DNA of 64,000 nt from Novosphingobium sp. G106 (GCF_019075875.1 NZ_JAHOOZ010000002.1:62001-126000), one strand, 5' to 3'; positions 22,224 through 31,986 are shown, counted from the first letter of the stretch. The notes: generated from the letters alone by a model not told the origin. A program made the numbers and translations.

Positions 22224-22260
22224 GAAGTCCGGCCTTAGAGACTTACGTCGGCCGGACTTC
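22224..22260. repeat. Perfect 11-base inverted repeat
   Basis: GAAGTCCGGCC (22224-22234) and GGCCGGACTTC (22250-22260) flank a 15-base loop. It lies between two outward-facing genes and has no T tract, so it is not their terminator. A REP-like element, or the end of a small RNA, is possible. Confidence 0.5.
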
Positions 22261-22604
22261 ACCTATCCATATCGGCACCGGCCTTCTCGCTAGGGAGGCC
22301 CGATCGCACAGCTTTGAATATCCGAGTTACGGCATTCCTCGTCCGGAATGTCGGCGACAGCCGGCCCGTAGCTCTACTTAGGCCCGTATCCTCGAGAAGA
22401 ATTTGGCCATTCCGCGCGTTAAATGGCCGCAAGTACTGCGCTCCCGGCGTGCTAACAGGAGCGCGAGCCGCCAGCGCTTAGATGATTGAACGGTAGGCAG
22501 AGGGGGTAGCCCTGAAGCCGGACGAGTGGACTCCGTGAAGGAGTGTCGCGAAATGACCACAGGGTGCATGAAAACACAGCGTGGTCCCAAATATTGGTTG
22601 GAGT

Positions 22605-22620
22605 TTGTACGGCCGTACAA
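22605..22620. promoter_or_regulatory. 16-base perfect palindrome upstream of receptor 3
   Basis: TTGTACGGCCGTACAA, fully symmetric, of the GTACGnnCGTAC form bound by several TetR-family repressors; 143 bases before the receptor 3 start. A short CCAAATATTGG repeat lies next to it (22587-22597). Confidence 0.55.
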
Positions 22621-22763
22621 TTAGTCATTCACCCTAGCGCCACTGCAGCGCAAAACCAGATGGGGCCGGGGAGGGGTTTTAACGGCATTGGGTACAGCCA
22701 AGCCGCGCATTACGCGACTTCGGCGGAAGATCGCAGAACCAAAAAAATCAGATGGAGGATGAT

Positions 22764-25199
22764 ATGAAATCGCTCGCAATTCGGCGTCACGCACACCTTG
22801 CCGCCCTTCTCTCCGCAACCGCTCTCGCGCCACTCTGGACGAGCTCCGCACTGGCGCAAGGCGAACCGACGGCCTCGGTCGACAACAACACGATCATCGT
22901 TACCGCGCAGCGGCGCGAGCAGGCGCTCGAGGACGTGCCGATGGCGATTTCAGTGGTCACGCAGGATACGATCGCAAATGCTGGTGTCACCTCGCTGCGC
23001 GACCTTGGCAACGTCACCTCGGGCCTTCAAATCGGTGCGGGCGGCGCTTTCCCCCAGCCTTCGATACGCGGCGTTACCACGTTGCTCAACGGCACGTTCG
23101 AGAACAACGTCGCTGTATACGTCGACGGCGTTTACCAACCCGTCGCGCAGGCGATCAACATCGACCTGCCGAACGTCGAGAACGTCCAGGTGCTCAAGGG
23201 CCCGCAGGGCACACTCTATGGCCGCAATGCCACGGGCGGCGCGATCCTGTTGACGACCTTCATCCCCACCGACACTTGGCGTGGCAAGGCCGAGGCGACC
23301 TATGCCCGCTTCGACGACAAGCGCATCTCAGGCTATGCGGCCGGTCCGATTTCGGACGCCGTGGGCATCTCTATCGCTGGCTATCTGCGCGACGGCGACG
23401 GCTACAACCGCCTGCTCAGCCGCACCGACGGCACCAAGAGCACCGGCGGCGCCACGCCGATCCGCCAGGAAGCGCTGCGCATGAAGGCGCGGGCCGAGCT
23501 CGGAAACGTTACCGCCACGCTAGCCTTCAACTATGTCAAGATCGATGACGCGCGCTCTAACGTCTACACGCCGATTGAGAACGTCAACGGCGCGGGTAAT
23601 TTCGTCTACGCCACGCGCGCCGGCGCTGCCACTCTGCGCCAGTTCCTGAGCACACCGGGCGATCATCTGGGCGTCCAGGCATACGACCTTGGCGACATTA
23701 TGAAGTCGGTCCAGTACGAAGGCTCCGGCACCCTCGACATCGATACCGGTATCGGAAAGCTGCAGTCGATCACCTCCTACTCAGAGGTGACGACGCACAA
23801 CGCGTTCGATTTCGACGGGTCTTATATCCCGGCCAACTATTCGAGCAACGTCATCGCCGAGAAAACCTGGCAACAGGCTGTCAACTACAACATCGATGCG
23901 ATCGAGCACGTCGATCTGACGCTGGGCGGCCTCTACTTCAACGACCACCTCTACTTCCCTGAGCCGGGCAAGCAGTACACTGGCAATCTGGCCGGCACCA
24001 GCAACGGCCAAACGCCAGGCACGATTGCCGACTATACGCTACTGTCGACCTCCGCCTTCGACCAGAAGAAGGACGCCTGGGCGCTCTATGCCGACATGAC
24101 GTTTCACGCGACCGAGAAGCTCTCGATCAATGTCGGTGGTCGTTACAGCTCGGAAAAGCAGAAAGTCTTTGCGCAGATCAGCGGTCCGGCTGCCTTTGCC
24201 GCCTTCGGCCTGTTCCGCGATCCGCAGAACGTGCAGGATACCTTCAAGAAGTTCACCCCGCGCGTCTCCATCCGTTATGAGATCGCGCCGCGAACCAACG
24301 TCTACGCGACCTATTCCCAGGGCTTCCGCAGCGGCGCGTACAACTCGCAGGCGCCGATCTGCGTGAATGCCAGCTTCACCGGCACAAAATGCACCTATGA
24401 GCCCGCCAAGCAAGAAACGATCAATTCCTACGAGGTCGGTTTCAAGACCGCAGGGCGCAACTTCCACTTCGACGCCGCGGGTTTCTACTACGACTACAAG
24501 AACCTGCAGGTGGCGAGCACCTTCGCTCAGTCGGGCTTCCCGGTGACGGTAATCCTCAACGCGCCGAAGGCCAAGATCTACGGCGCCGAGGCCAGCTTCG
24601 ACTGGACGCCGGTCGAGAATTTGACCATCCGCGGTAGCGGCACCTGGCTCCACGCGCGGTATGGCGACAACTTCCTGTTCAGCGGCACGGGCGTGAACCC
24701 CGCTCAGACCGGCATCAATCCGAATTCCGATCCGCTGAAGAGCGCCGTCAACTGCTCATTCCCGAACCTGACGGCCACGGCGCAGTGTCCGGTCACAGGC
24801 CAGCAGAACCTTTCTGGCCTGATGATGTCGCGGGCACCCAACTTCTCGGGCAACATCGGCATGGACTATCTGGTGCCGATGGGCGAAGGTGGCATCCGGT
24901 TCGCCGGCAACGTCAAGTACACGACGAAATATGTGCCGACGAACCCTTCGGTCTGGGGCAACATTGCCGGTGTACCCGCCGATCGCCAGCGCGAGCAGCG
25001 CTTCGTCCAAGGAGCCTATGCGCTGGTCAACGTCTCGGTCACTTGGACCGACCCCAGCAATCATTATTACGTTCGCGCCTGGGGCACAAATATCACCAAT
25101 CACAAGTACCGCCTGCACTACAGCGGCACGGGCACCGGCACCTACTCGCCGATGGCCGAGCCGGCGATTTATGGCGGGACGATCGGATTCAAGTTCTAA
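22764..25199 (+). CDS. TonB-dependent outer-membrane receptor 3
   Basis: 811 residues from the ATG at 22764, five bases after GGAGG. The signal peptide ends Ser-Ser-Ala-Leu-Ala-Gln. The TonB-box region is Asn-Thr-Ile-Ile-Val-Thr-Ala-Gln-Arg-Arg-Glu-Gln. The plug carries Val-Gln-Val-Leu-Lys-Gly-Pro-Gln-Gly-Thr-Leu-Tyr-Gly-Arg-Asn-Ala-Thr-Gly-Gly-Ala. The barrel ends in the canonical Gly-Phe-Lys-Phe aromatic strand. A periplasmic/exported esterase gene follows on the same strand 286 bases later, so receptor and hydrolase may serve one ester or lactone substrate. Confidence 0.9.
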   Translation: MKSLAIRRHAHLAALLSATALAPLWTSSALAQGEPTASVDNNTIIVTAQRREQALEDVPMAISVVTQDTIANAGVTSLRDLGNVTSGLQIGAGGAFPQPSIRGVTTLLNGTFENNVAVYVDGVYQPVAQAINIDLPNVENVQVLKGPQGTLYGRNATGGAILLTTFIPTDTWRGKAEATYARFDDKRISGYAAGPISDAVGISIAGYLRDGDGYNRLLSRTDGTKSTGGATPIRQEALRMKARAELGNVTATLAFNYVKIDDARSNVYTPIENVNGAGNFVYATRAGAATLRQFLSTPGDHLGVQAYDLGDIMKSVQYEGSGTLDIDTGIGKLQSITSYSEVTTHNAFDFDGSYIPANYSSNVIAEKTWQQAVNYNIDAIEHVDLTLGGLYFNDHLYFPEPGKQYTGNLAGTSNGQTPGTIADYTLLSTSAFDQKKDAWALYADMTFHATEKLSINVGGRYSSEKQKVFAQISGPAAFAAFGLFRDPQNVQDTFKKFTPRVSIRYEIAPRTNVYATYSQGFRSGAYNSQAPICVNASFTGTKCTYEPAKQETINSYEVGFKTAGRNFHFDAAGFYYDYKNLQVASTFAQSGFPVTVILNAPKAKIYGAEASFDWTPVENLTIRGSGTWLHARYGDNFLFSGTGVNPAQTGINPNSDPLKSAVNCSFPNLTATAQCPVTGQQNLSGLMMSRAPNFSGNIGMDYLVPMGEGGIRFAGNVKYTTKYVPTNPSVWGNIAGVPADRQREQRFVQGAYALVNVSVTWTDPSNHYYVRAWGTNITNHKYRLHYSGTGTGTYSPMAEPAIYGGTIGFKF

Positions 25200-25209
25200 C
25201 CAGAACCCG

Positions 25210-25235
25210 GGCCGCCCTGCGATCACGGGGCGGCC
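25210..25235 (+). terminator. Hairpin after receptor 3
   Basis: GGCCGCCC, ten-base loop, GGGCGGCC. No T tract, so terminator function is uncertain; position ten bases past the stop supports it. Confidence 0.4.
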
Positions 25236-25485
25236 GACCTAGCGTAAAGTCACCAGACCTTGTCAGAGCAAATGCACCGCTTGGTTGCTTGTGAACGTGC
25301 GGCCGCTTTCAAGGAATGGATTTTACCCTCGGAACGACCGTTATGTCGGCGGGAATGGCACATCCTCTTAATGAAATGATCTCCCAAGAGGTACGAAGCT
25401 TTGCGGTAGCGCTATCATTCTCAGTTCTTTAAGGATTGCAGCGACTCTCGGGCATGCTGGGACATTGAAGAATGGGGGAGATTTG

Positions 25486-26532
25486 ATGGATCGGCGAGAG
25501 CTTCTGAAACAGGCCTGCGCGCTGGGGGTGGCGGCACCGTTCATCATGCCCGGACGGGCACTTGCTGATACCGATGACGCGATGATCCTCGCCTCCGTTC
25601 ATCCGGAACTGCGCGAAATTGCCAGACGCATTTTACCTTTCGGCAGGGCGCCGCTGAACATTACGACGCTCGCCCAGCAGCGTAAGGGTGCGGAAGCTTA
25701 TGGTCCCAAGCCATCGGCGGACGTGCCCTACGAACGGCGAGTAATTCCCGGTAGCAAGGGTCAGCCTGACGTCGCGATCTATCTCATCAACGCGGCGGCT
25801 GGTGCCGCCCGGCCGGCGATCCTGTTTACCCATGGCGGCGGCTTTGTCACGGGGACCGCGCTAAGCAGCGTCGCCAGCCTGCAGACGCTGTGCAAGGAAC
25901 TCGAGTGCGTGGCGGTATCGGTCGACTACCGACTGGCTCCGGAAACTACCTTTGCCGGTTCGATCGAGGACAACTATACCGGCCTGAAGTGGCTACACAC
26001 CAACGCGGCGCAGCTCGGCGTCGATAACCGCCGCATTGCAGTCATGGGCGAGAGTGCTGGAGGCGGTCACGCTGCGCTTCTCGCGATCACCGCGCGGGAC
26101 CGCGGTGAGGTTCCACTCTGCTTCCAGTGCCTGATCTATCCGATGTTGGACGACCGTACCGGCGTGAGCCGGCAGATGCCGAGTCATGTCGGCAACATCG
26201 TCTGGACCGCCGAGAAGAACCGCTTTGGCTGGGAGAGCTTCCTCGGGGTCAAGCCAGGAGGTCGCTCTGTTCCCGGCGGCGTGCCTGCACGCGTTTCGGA
26301 TCTGGCGGGGCTACCGCCTGCATGGATTGGAGTCGGCTCGATCGACCTGTTCGTGGATGAGGATGTCGATTACGCGCAACGTCTCAACAACGCCGGTGTG
26401 CCGACCGAACTCATTTTAGTTCCAGGTGCATTCCATGGCTTCGACAGCCCGTTCTTCCCCGCGAAGATTTCGCGATGGTTCAACTCGGCAAAGCTTGACG
26501 CTTTACGTCGCGGTTTTGGCATTCCAGGATAA
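25486..26532 (+). CDS. Exported alpha/beta hydrolase (HSL-type esterase/lipase)
   Basis: 348 residues from the ATG at 25486; an upstream Met at 25465 is less likely. The N-terminus (Met-Asp-Arg-Arg-Glu-Leu-Leu-Lys-Gln-Ala, a hydrophobic core, Gly-Arg-Ala-Leu-Ala) fits a Tat signal with its twin arginine, cut near residue 27. The hydrolase core has the oxyanion motif His-Gly-Gly-Gly at 116-119, the nucleophile Ser190 in Gly-Glu-Ser-Ala-Gly, Asp near 287 and His317 in Ala-Phe-His-Gly-Phe. This is the hormone-sensitive-lipase family acting on short-chain esters. Sited after receptor 3, it may cleave the imported compound in the periplasm. Confidence 0.85.
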   Translation: MDRRELLKQACALGVAAPFIMPGRALADTDDAMILASVHPELREIARRILPFGRAPLNITTLAQQRKGAEAYGPKPSADVPYERRVIPGSKGQPDVAIYLINAAAGAARPAILFTHGGGFVTGTALSSVASLQTLCKELECVAVSVDYRLAPETTFAGSIEDNYTGLKWLHTNAAQLGVDNRRIAVMGESAGGGHAALLAITARDRGEVPLCFQCLIYPMLDDRTGVSRQMPSHVGNIVWTAEKNRFGWESFLGVKPGGRSVPGGVPARVSDLAGLPPAWIGVGSIDLFVDEDVDYAQRLNNAGVPTELILVPGAFHGFDSPFFPAKISRWFNSAKLDALRRGFGIPG

Positions 26533-26707
26533 TTTCGAACGAAAGGAGCGTAGCAGGCCGCGGCTGAGTACCCATCAACGGAAGGTAACTATTGGCAATT
26601 GCTCAGCGAGCCAGGAACGTCAGATCAGTTGGCGCTTGTCGAACGTAAGCAGGCAGCCAATTCCCACCGCTGGACTCGAGCGGGAGGCCAACTTACCGTT
26701 TGGCGCG

Positions 26708-27217
26708 ATGTTTCACCTGCATTCCACCAAGAAGCTCCTTGATCGCATCAAGCCAGAGATTTGCATAGCGGGTGAGAGCGATACCGCGCTGGGCAATTGG
26801 TATGCGACCGCTCTGTTTTGGAAACCCCAAGTAGCATTGCTGGTATCGGAGAAGACCTTGCTGCCGGTGTTGATGCCGCTGGCACCGGCCGCCACCTTGG
26901 GACGTCGCCTTCCTGGCCAGCTCGGCGCCGTTCTCAAGGAGCATGGCATCCCGGCCGATTTCATCGCGCAGGAACTGTGGCGTATGAATGAGGTTCGTTA
27001 CGCCAAGACCGCAAACCGGAGCGTGGTCGGCATTCTCAACGAATTTTCCCGCCAAGCCGAATTTTGGCTGGCCGCCTATGCCTACGAGAAGGGTGATGAC
27101 GACGACTTGCTAGCCATTTCCGCAAAGCTCGCAGAAACGCCGTGTGGGCCACTTTATAGCACCCATCTTTCGCCGGATAAGGCTCTTCAATATTTGGTGA
27201 GCAGCGGCGCACAGTGA
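26708..27217 (+). CDS. DUF6933-type conserved hypothetical protein
   Basis: 169 residues from the ATG at 26708; the frame is open much further upstream but that part lacks coding character. It begins Phe-His-Leu-His-Ser-Thr-Lys-Lys-Leu-Leu and contains Leu-Gly-Asn-Trp-Tyr-Ala-Thr-Ala-Leu-Phe-Trp-Lys-Pro-Gln, Leu-Leu-Val-Ser-Glu-Lys-Thr-Leu-Leu-Pro-Val, and Arg-Ser-Val-Val-Gly-Ile-Leu-Asn-Glu-Phe. I associate this pattern with DUF6933, a cytoplasmic family of unknown function found scattered in bacteria. No signal peptide. It is not obviously linked to the neighbouring receptors. Confidence 0.65.
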   Translation: MFHLHSTKKLLDRIKPEICIAGESDTALGNWYATALFWKPQVALLVSEKTLLPVLMPLAPAATLGRRLPGQLGAVLKEHGIPADFIAQELWRMNEVRYAKTANRSVVGILNEFSRQAEFWLAAYAYEKGDDDDLLAISAKLAETPCGPLYSTHLSPDKALQYLVSSGAQ

Positions 27218-27465
27218 ATGTAGGTCCGTCTGATGGTCGGCACCGGTGTTCATCGAGGATCTTGTCAGGGGCTGCGAGCGTTCTCAAGCGCGAGGCCGCG
27301 CGCCGGATGAACGCGTGGCAGCTAACAACGCCTCGATGGGGACCTGGGAACGGCAGCAAAGTCGGCGATTGCGGGCGCGTCCGGCCTGCTCGCTATTTTC
27401 TGACCGCGCTTAGGATCGCCTTCAGCGACTGGAATTCCAGGCACGGCAACCTCAACCGATCCGAC

Positions 27466-29982
27466 TTACTCTCCAAAGCGGTACTTCGCACGGAATCCCC
27501 ACATGCGCGGCTGGTTGAGGTAGACGGATTCCGCGCCGGTCGTCTGGTAGGTGGCGATCGGATAGACGTAACGCTTGATGTTGGTCACGTTGGTCATGAA
27601 AAAGGACAGGTCGACCGGCAGGCCTCCAACCGAATCCCAGCTGGCATTGAGATTGAGCATGTCGACCGCCTGCACCTTGAAAGTCGTGGGAGCGAACCGC
27701 TGGGTGTGAACCTGGTTGGCATCGGTATGAGTGAAGGTACCGCCCAGCGAGATCTTGCCGATGCTCTCATCGAGCGGCAGCGTGTAGGTTGCAGTCACGG
27801 TCACGCGGTTCTTGGGCGACTGGGCGAGGGGCCCGCCAACGTCCGCCGCCGGCTGCAGGTCGCTGAAGAATACCGGCAGCGCCGGCGGCACGATCGAGAT
27901 CAGCTTGGTATTGAGATAGGCATAGCTGAGGTCGAGCCTCAGTCCCTGGAACGGCCGCGCGGATGCGTCGACCTCGATGCCCCAGATGCGAGACTTGCCG
28001 GCGTTGGCGATGATCTGGCTCGGCGCGATCACGGCGGCATAGGCCGGGGCAACCACCGAGTTCACTGCAATCTGCTGGTTGGTGAAATTATTGTAGAACG
28101 CGGCTATGTTGAAATAACCCGCCACCGCGCCACCGACGCTTGTCTTGGCGCCGGCCTCGAAAGTATCGACCTTTTCGGGATTGAAGGTCTCGAAGCCGAA
28201 ATTGTTCGAGATGATGCTGCCCTGGCGATAGCCGCGCGCATATTTCGCGTAGAGTAGCAGATCGTTGCTCGGCTTGTAGTCGACGTCGATCAGCCAGGTC
28301 GGGCGATTGGACGAGATCTTGATCCGCTGGACGCACTCGGGTCCGGTGGGTCCCGAAGCCGAAACCGGGATCGGATTGGCGGCCGTGCCAGCGTTGAACA
28401 GCAGGATATCCTGGCAGGAGAAAGTCGCGACGCCGGGCCTGACTATCGTCGTGTTGATGTTGCGAGAAAGATCGCTCATCCGGTCCATCGTATAGCGAAT
28501 ACCGCCGGTCAGGCTGAGCTTGTCCGTCAGCTTGTAGGTTGCCTGTCCGTACAAGCCCTTGTTGTTATACGAATCCTTGATGTTGGCGGTTGAGATGTTG
28601 TTCAGGCCGAAAGCACCGAGAAAGCTTGACGAGCACTGGTAGGCGCCGGGATTGGTGCATTCGATGAAAATCTCGTTGAAGCCCGAATTGAAATTGAGCG
28701 GCTTGCTGACTTCCAGATAGGCACCGACCTGCCAGTTGAGCCGGCCATCGGCCGAATTGCCCTGGAACTGGAGCTCTTCGGTGAAGGTCGACTGGCTGGC
28801 ATAGTGCCCGCTTGGCCCGGTCTTGATCTGGATTCCCGCAGCATGGCCCGCGGGAAAACCCGGGAACCCGGGGAACAGAACATTGGCCAGGTAACCTGCT
28901 GGGTAGATGTAGTTGTCACCGAACAGGCTGTAGGCGGTGTCCTGCTTGAACTCGGCGTAGGAAACGTTGTTTTTGACCGTCAGCGTGTCGCTGGCTTTCC
29001 AGGTCGTGGTATTGATGACCTGCCAGGTTTCCTGGATTTCCTTCGGATCGGCGACCGAATTGTCGACATCCCAGAAACCGTCGCCGCGCGCCTGCGCACG
29101 CGCGATCTGCGCTGCCGCCAGCGGCGCGAGGAAGCCGCCGAGGCCGGGTGCTATCGGGAAGCCGGGATAGGGGCCAGCGGAGATGATCTTCGAGAGCACG
29201 CCGTTCGTATGGGACCTGGAGTAACGGGCGATCGTGTAGGTCTCGAGATCAGGTGTAAGGTCACCGACCATGCTCAGGCGCGCAGAGACGTAATTGGTGT
29301 CCGCAAACCGGTCTGGCCCAATCCCGCTCCGGTTGCGCAGGTAGCCATCGGCCTTGTTGCGGTCCACCGCTGCGCGCAAGCGGAAGGTGTCGCTCAGCGG
29401 AATATTGAGCACGGCTTCGATCCGCCGCTCGTTGTAGTTACCGAGCGTGCCCTCGACATAACCTTCGAGGCGATCGGTGGGCTTGGTCGGAACCAGAAGA
29501 ATTGCGCCGCCCGTCGTATTGCGGCCAAACAGCGTGCCTTGCGGTCCTTTGAGCACCTGCACGTTCTGCAGGTCGAAGAACTGGCCGACGCCGGCACCAT
29601 TGCCTGACGTCGTGCCGGAGTTGGCGCGCGGTGCGACCACATCGGCGAAGTAGACTCCGACCGACGGCGAGGTCCTGCCTTCCTGGATGAAACCACGGAT
29701 CGAGAAACTGCTACGCTCAGGTCCGAAATTGGAGTTGGTCGCGAGAGAGGGAACATAGCTCCCGAGGTCGCCCGCGTTGACGATGTTTCGATCGGCAATG
29801 GCGTCCTGGCTCAGCACGGTGATCGAGATTGGAACATCCTGAAGGCGTTCCTCCTGCCGCCTCGCGGTCACGATAATGTCGGAGCCGTTCGCATCGGCTC
29901 CGACCGCCGCACCTTGCGCGAATACCGGAGTGCTCACAACTTGAAGCATGGCCACGCCAAGCAAATAGGCCGATTTCCTCAT
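27466..29982 (-). CDS. TonB-dependent outer-membrane receptor 4
   Basis: 838 residues from the ATG at 29982, six bases after GGAGGGGAG. The signal peptide ends Thr-Pro-Val-Phe-Ala-Gln. The TonB-box region is Ser-Asp-Ile-Ile-Val-Thr-Ala-Arg-Arg-Gln-Glu. The plug shares with receptor 1 the sequence Gly-Val-Tyr-Phe-Ala-Asp-Val-Val and the block Asp-Leu-Gln-Asn-Val-Gln-Val-Leu-Lys-Gly-Pro-Gln-Gly-Thr. The barrel ends Ala-Lys-Tyr-Arg-Phe-Gly-Glu. Paralogous to receptor 1, probably from duplication within the clade, and likely importing a related compound. No adjacent catabolic gene. Confidence 0.9.
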   Translation of the reverse strand: MRKSAYLLGVAMLQVVSTPVFAQGAAVGADANGSDIIVTARRQEERLQDVPISITVLSQDAIADRNIVNAGDLGSYVPSLATNSNFGPERSSFSIRGFIQEGRTSPSVGVYFADVVAPRANSGTTSGNGAGVGQFFDLQNVQVLKGPQGTLFGRNTTGGAILLVPTKPTDRLEGYVEGTLGNYNERRIEAVLNIPLSDTFRLRAAVDRNKADGYLRNRSGIGPDRFADTNYVSARLSMVGDLTPDLETYTIARYSRSHTNGVLSKIISAGPYPGFPIAPGLGGFLAPLAAAQIARAQARGDGFWDVDNSVADPKEIQETWQVINTTTWKASDTLTVKNNVSYAEFKQDTAYSLFGDNYIYPAGYLANVLFPGFPGFPAGHAAGIQIKTGPSGHYASQSTFTEELQFQGNSADGRLNWQVGAYLEVSKPLNFNSGFNEIFIECTNPGAYQCSSSFLGAFGLNNISTANIKDSYNNKGLYGQATYKLTDKLSLTGGIRYTMDRMSDLSRNINTTIVRPGVATFSCQDILLFNAGTAANPIPVSASGPTGPECVQRIKISSNRPTWLIDVDYKPSNDLLLYAKYARGYRQGSIISNNFGFETFNPEKVDTFEAGAKTSVGGAVAGYFNIAAFYNNFTNQQIAVNSVVAPAYAAVIAPSQIIANAGKSRIWGIEVDASARPFQGLRLDLSYAYLNTKLISIVPPALPVFFSDLQPAADVGGPLAQSPKNRVTVTATYTLPLDESIGKISLGGTFTHTDANQVHTQRFAPTTFKVQAVDMLNLNASWDSVGGLPVDLSFFMTNVTNIKRYVYPIATYQTTGAESVYLNQPRMWGFRAKYRFGE

Positions 29983-30252
29983 TGGCTCCCCTCCCATTTC
30001 GGTATTCGAGACCGAAGTATTGGGTCGATGGTCGCCGTCTAAGCGGTTCATCGCCCACAATTTAGATAGAGGCTACAACGCGTCGGTGTTCGCGAAAAGG
30101 GAAAAGACACAGCAGAGTAACATTCCGAAAGCTAGAAAGTAAACTGACGCAATCATGGGTTCTCTCGTGCGGCCACCAGCCTCAAGGGATGGCGGGTTTT
30201 CGGCCAATTGCAGCACCTGTGCCCTGTCCGATTATTTTGCGTCAGTACCCAA

Positions 30253-30396
30253 CTACGCGGCAGGCAACACGGCGTGTTCCGATGTCTGGAGGCGATAGGT
30301 TTCGGCGAGCGCCTTGCCCAGCGCTTCCTCGATCGCTTCGAGCTGTGCCTCACCGAGGCTGACCATGAAGGTTGACCATTCTGCTGCCGCACTCAC
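30253..30396 (-). CDS. Possible small helical protein
   Basis: From a GTG at 30396 this reads 47 residues; from ATG at 30366, 37. The core is an amphipathic helix (Leu-Gly-Glu-Ala-Gln-Leu-Glu-Ala-Ile-Glu-Glu-Ala-Leu-Gly-Lys-Ala-Leu-Ala) ending Val-Leu-Pro-Ala-Ala. Composition is protein-like, but neither start has a clear ribosome-binding site. It could also be the C-terminal relic of a larger gene. Confidence 0.3.
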   Translation of the reverse strand: MSAAAEWSTFMVSLGEAQLEAIEEALGKALAETYRLQTSEHAVLPAA

Positions 30397-30524
30397 AATT
30401 CTGGTGCGACGGGAGACTCAAACCTGAGCATGAATGAATGACCGCTTTGGAGAGGCGTCCAAAGACCGACGGACGTCGGCGCTGCCGGCGATTTCTGCTG
30501 ACGTTGGATTCGGCGGTTCAACCC

Positions 30525-31869
30525 TTAGTCCTGCCGACCTGGCAGATCGAAATCGATCGAGGCAATCAGACCTGCGGGTCGGAAATCGAGGTTTAGCGAT
30601 CCGCGATCGAGGCGCTTCTCCAGCATCTTGAACAGTTTCGAACCAAAGCCGCTACGGGTCGGCATGGCGACTTCGGGTCCTCCGGTTTCGATCCAGACCA
30701 CTTTGGCGCGCTCATCCTCCACCCGCCAGGAGATCGATGCACGCCCCCCCCTCGCGCGACAGGGCTCCATGCTTCATCGCGTTGGTCGCGAGCTCGTGGA
30801 GCGCTAGCGTGAAAGGAAGGACCGCTTTCGTCGGCGTTGGAATTTGAGGTCCCCCATCGATCTGGAGGTCAGCGACGTTAAAGGGCCTCAGCGCCGCGGC
30901 AACCAGCTCGGCGAGCGGAACCGGGCCTGCTCCCTCGGTCAGCAGCAGGTCTTGAGCCGCGCTTAGAGTCTGTAGCTGCCGTTGGATGGTTTCTGCCAGC
31001 GCCTCGGGCGTTGCGGCACTACGCCGAGCGTGGCCGACGAGACTGCTTACCACGGAGAGCAGATTTTTCACCCTGTGGCGAAACTCCTGCAGGGCAAGCG
31101 TGAGCGCTTCCTCGTGGTGCTTGCGCTTTGTTATGTCCGCGAAAGAGATGGCAATCCGTTCCCCGTCGATCGCGACGACCGTCGAGCGGAACCAGCCTTT
31201 GAACCTGCCATTTTCGTAGGGAAACTCGAGCGTGGACGTCCCGCCCTCATGCAGTGTCTTTGCATAGCGCGCGAAGGCCTCGTCGAGGGCCCCTCCCGCC
31301 GGCGCGATCTCCAGAAGCCTTCGCCCGATCAGCGGTGAGACGACCGCGGCGCGCTGGGCCGCCGGATTGGCATACTCCCATTCGAGATCGACGATTTTAC
31401 CTTGATCGCTTCGCACGGCGCGCAGGATCGCAAAGCCGTCGGGATTGAGCGCCTGCGACGCCTGAAGCGTCTGTTCGCTCGCCAGGAGGGCGCGCTGCGT
31501 CTCTTCCAACGCGGTGACCTCCTGAACGCTGACGACGATCGCCGCGACGCGCCCATCTCTGAAGACTGGCTGTACATTTTCGACCCAGGAACGCGGCGAG
31601 CTCGAATTCGCCGGGACGTCGCCGCTGAAGTGGAGGTCAAGGACCGGCTCGCCTGTCTCGAACACCGATCGAAAAGGCCCTTCTGCGGCCTCGGCCACGC
31701 CAGGTACGATATCGGCAACGGTGCGGCCGATGTGATCGCTCGCCGGCACGCCGTTCAGTACGGCCAGGGCTTCGTTGCAGAAGAGATAGCGCAAATCCGT
31801 GTCCAGCACCGCGAGGCCAACGGGAGCTGCATCGAACAGCTCCCGGAAATCCGCCAAGTCGAGTTCCAT
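30525..31869 (-). pseudogene. PAS-PAS HWE/HisKA_2 sensor histidine kinase, frameshifted at a G8 tract
   Basis: The start is the ATG at 31869, six bases after GGAGG. Residues ~5-120 and ~135-250 form two PAS domains. The phospho-acceptor His265 lies in Glu-Phe-Arg-His-Arg-Val-Lys-Asn-Leu-Leu, typical of HisKA_2/HWE kinases, and the N-box is His-Glu-Leu-Ala-Thr-Asn-Ala-Met-Lys-His-Gly. The reading frame breaks at eight Gs (30744-30751 as Cs on the plus strand). With seven Gs it continues Arg-Glu-Gly-Gly-Arg-Ala-Ser-Ile-Ser-Trp into the catalytic end (Gly-Phe-Gly-Ser-Lys-Leu) and stops at 30525, about 448 residues. As read here the product lacks the ATP-binding G-box. No cognate regulator is adjacent. 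Confidence 0.75.
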
Positions 31870-31986
31870 CAGGAGCCTCCGCCCTTCACGCGACCTGGCT
31901 AGCCGCCCGAGGCAAACCGTCAAGGCTCCTCGGCGCCCGCCCGGCCATCTCGTTGCAGCCAGGGCCGCGCATTTCGAGCGAAGCCC

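Larger units (their letters stand above)
21784..22763. other. Divergent intergenic region between receptors 2 and 3
   Basis: No gene supported. It contains a GGAAA-GGTT-TTTCC inverted repeat (21965-21978), an 11-base perfect inverted repeat (22224-22260) and the 16-base palindrome at 22605-22620, and must hold both receptor promoters. Confidence 0.5.

Noticed and set aside
26426..26707. N-terminal extension of the DUF6933-like gene
   Set aside because: Overlaps the esterase end, lacks coding composition and conserved residues; the family begins at the ATG at 26708.
27214..28257. 347-residue plus-strand frame overlapping the end of receptor 4
   Set aside because: Shadow of the receptor; the N-terminal part is outside it but has no coding signature.
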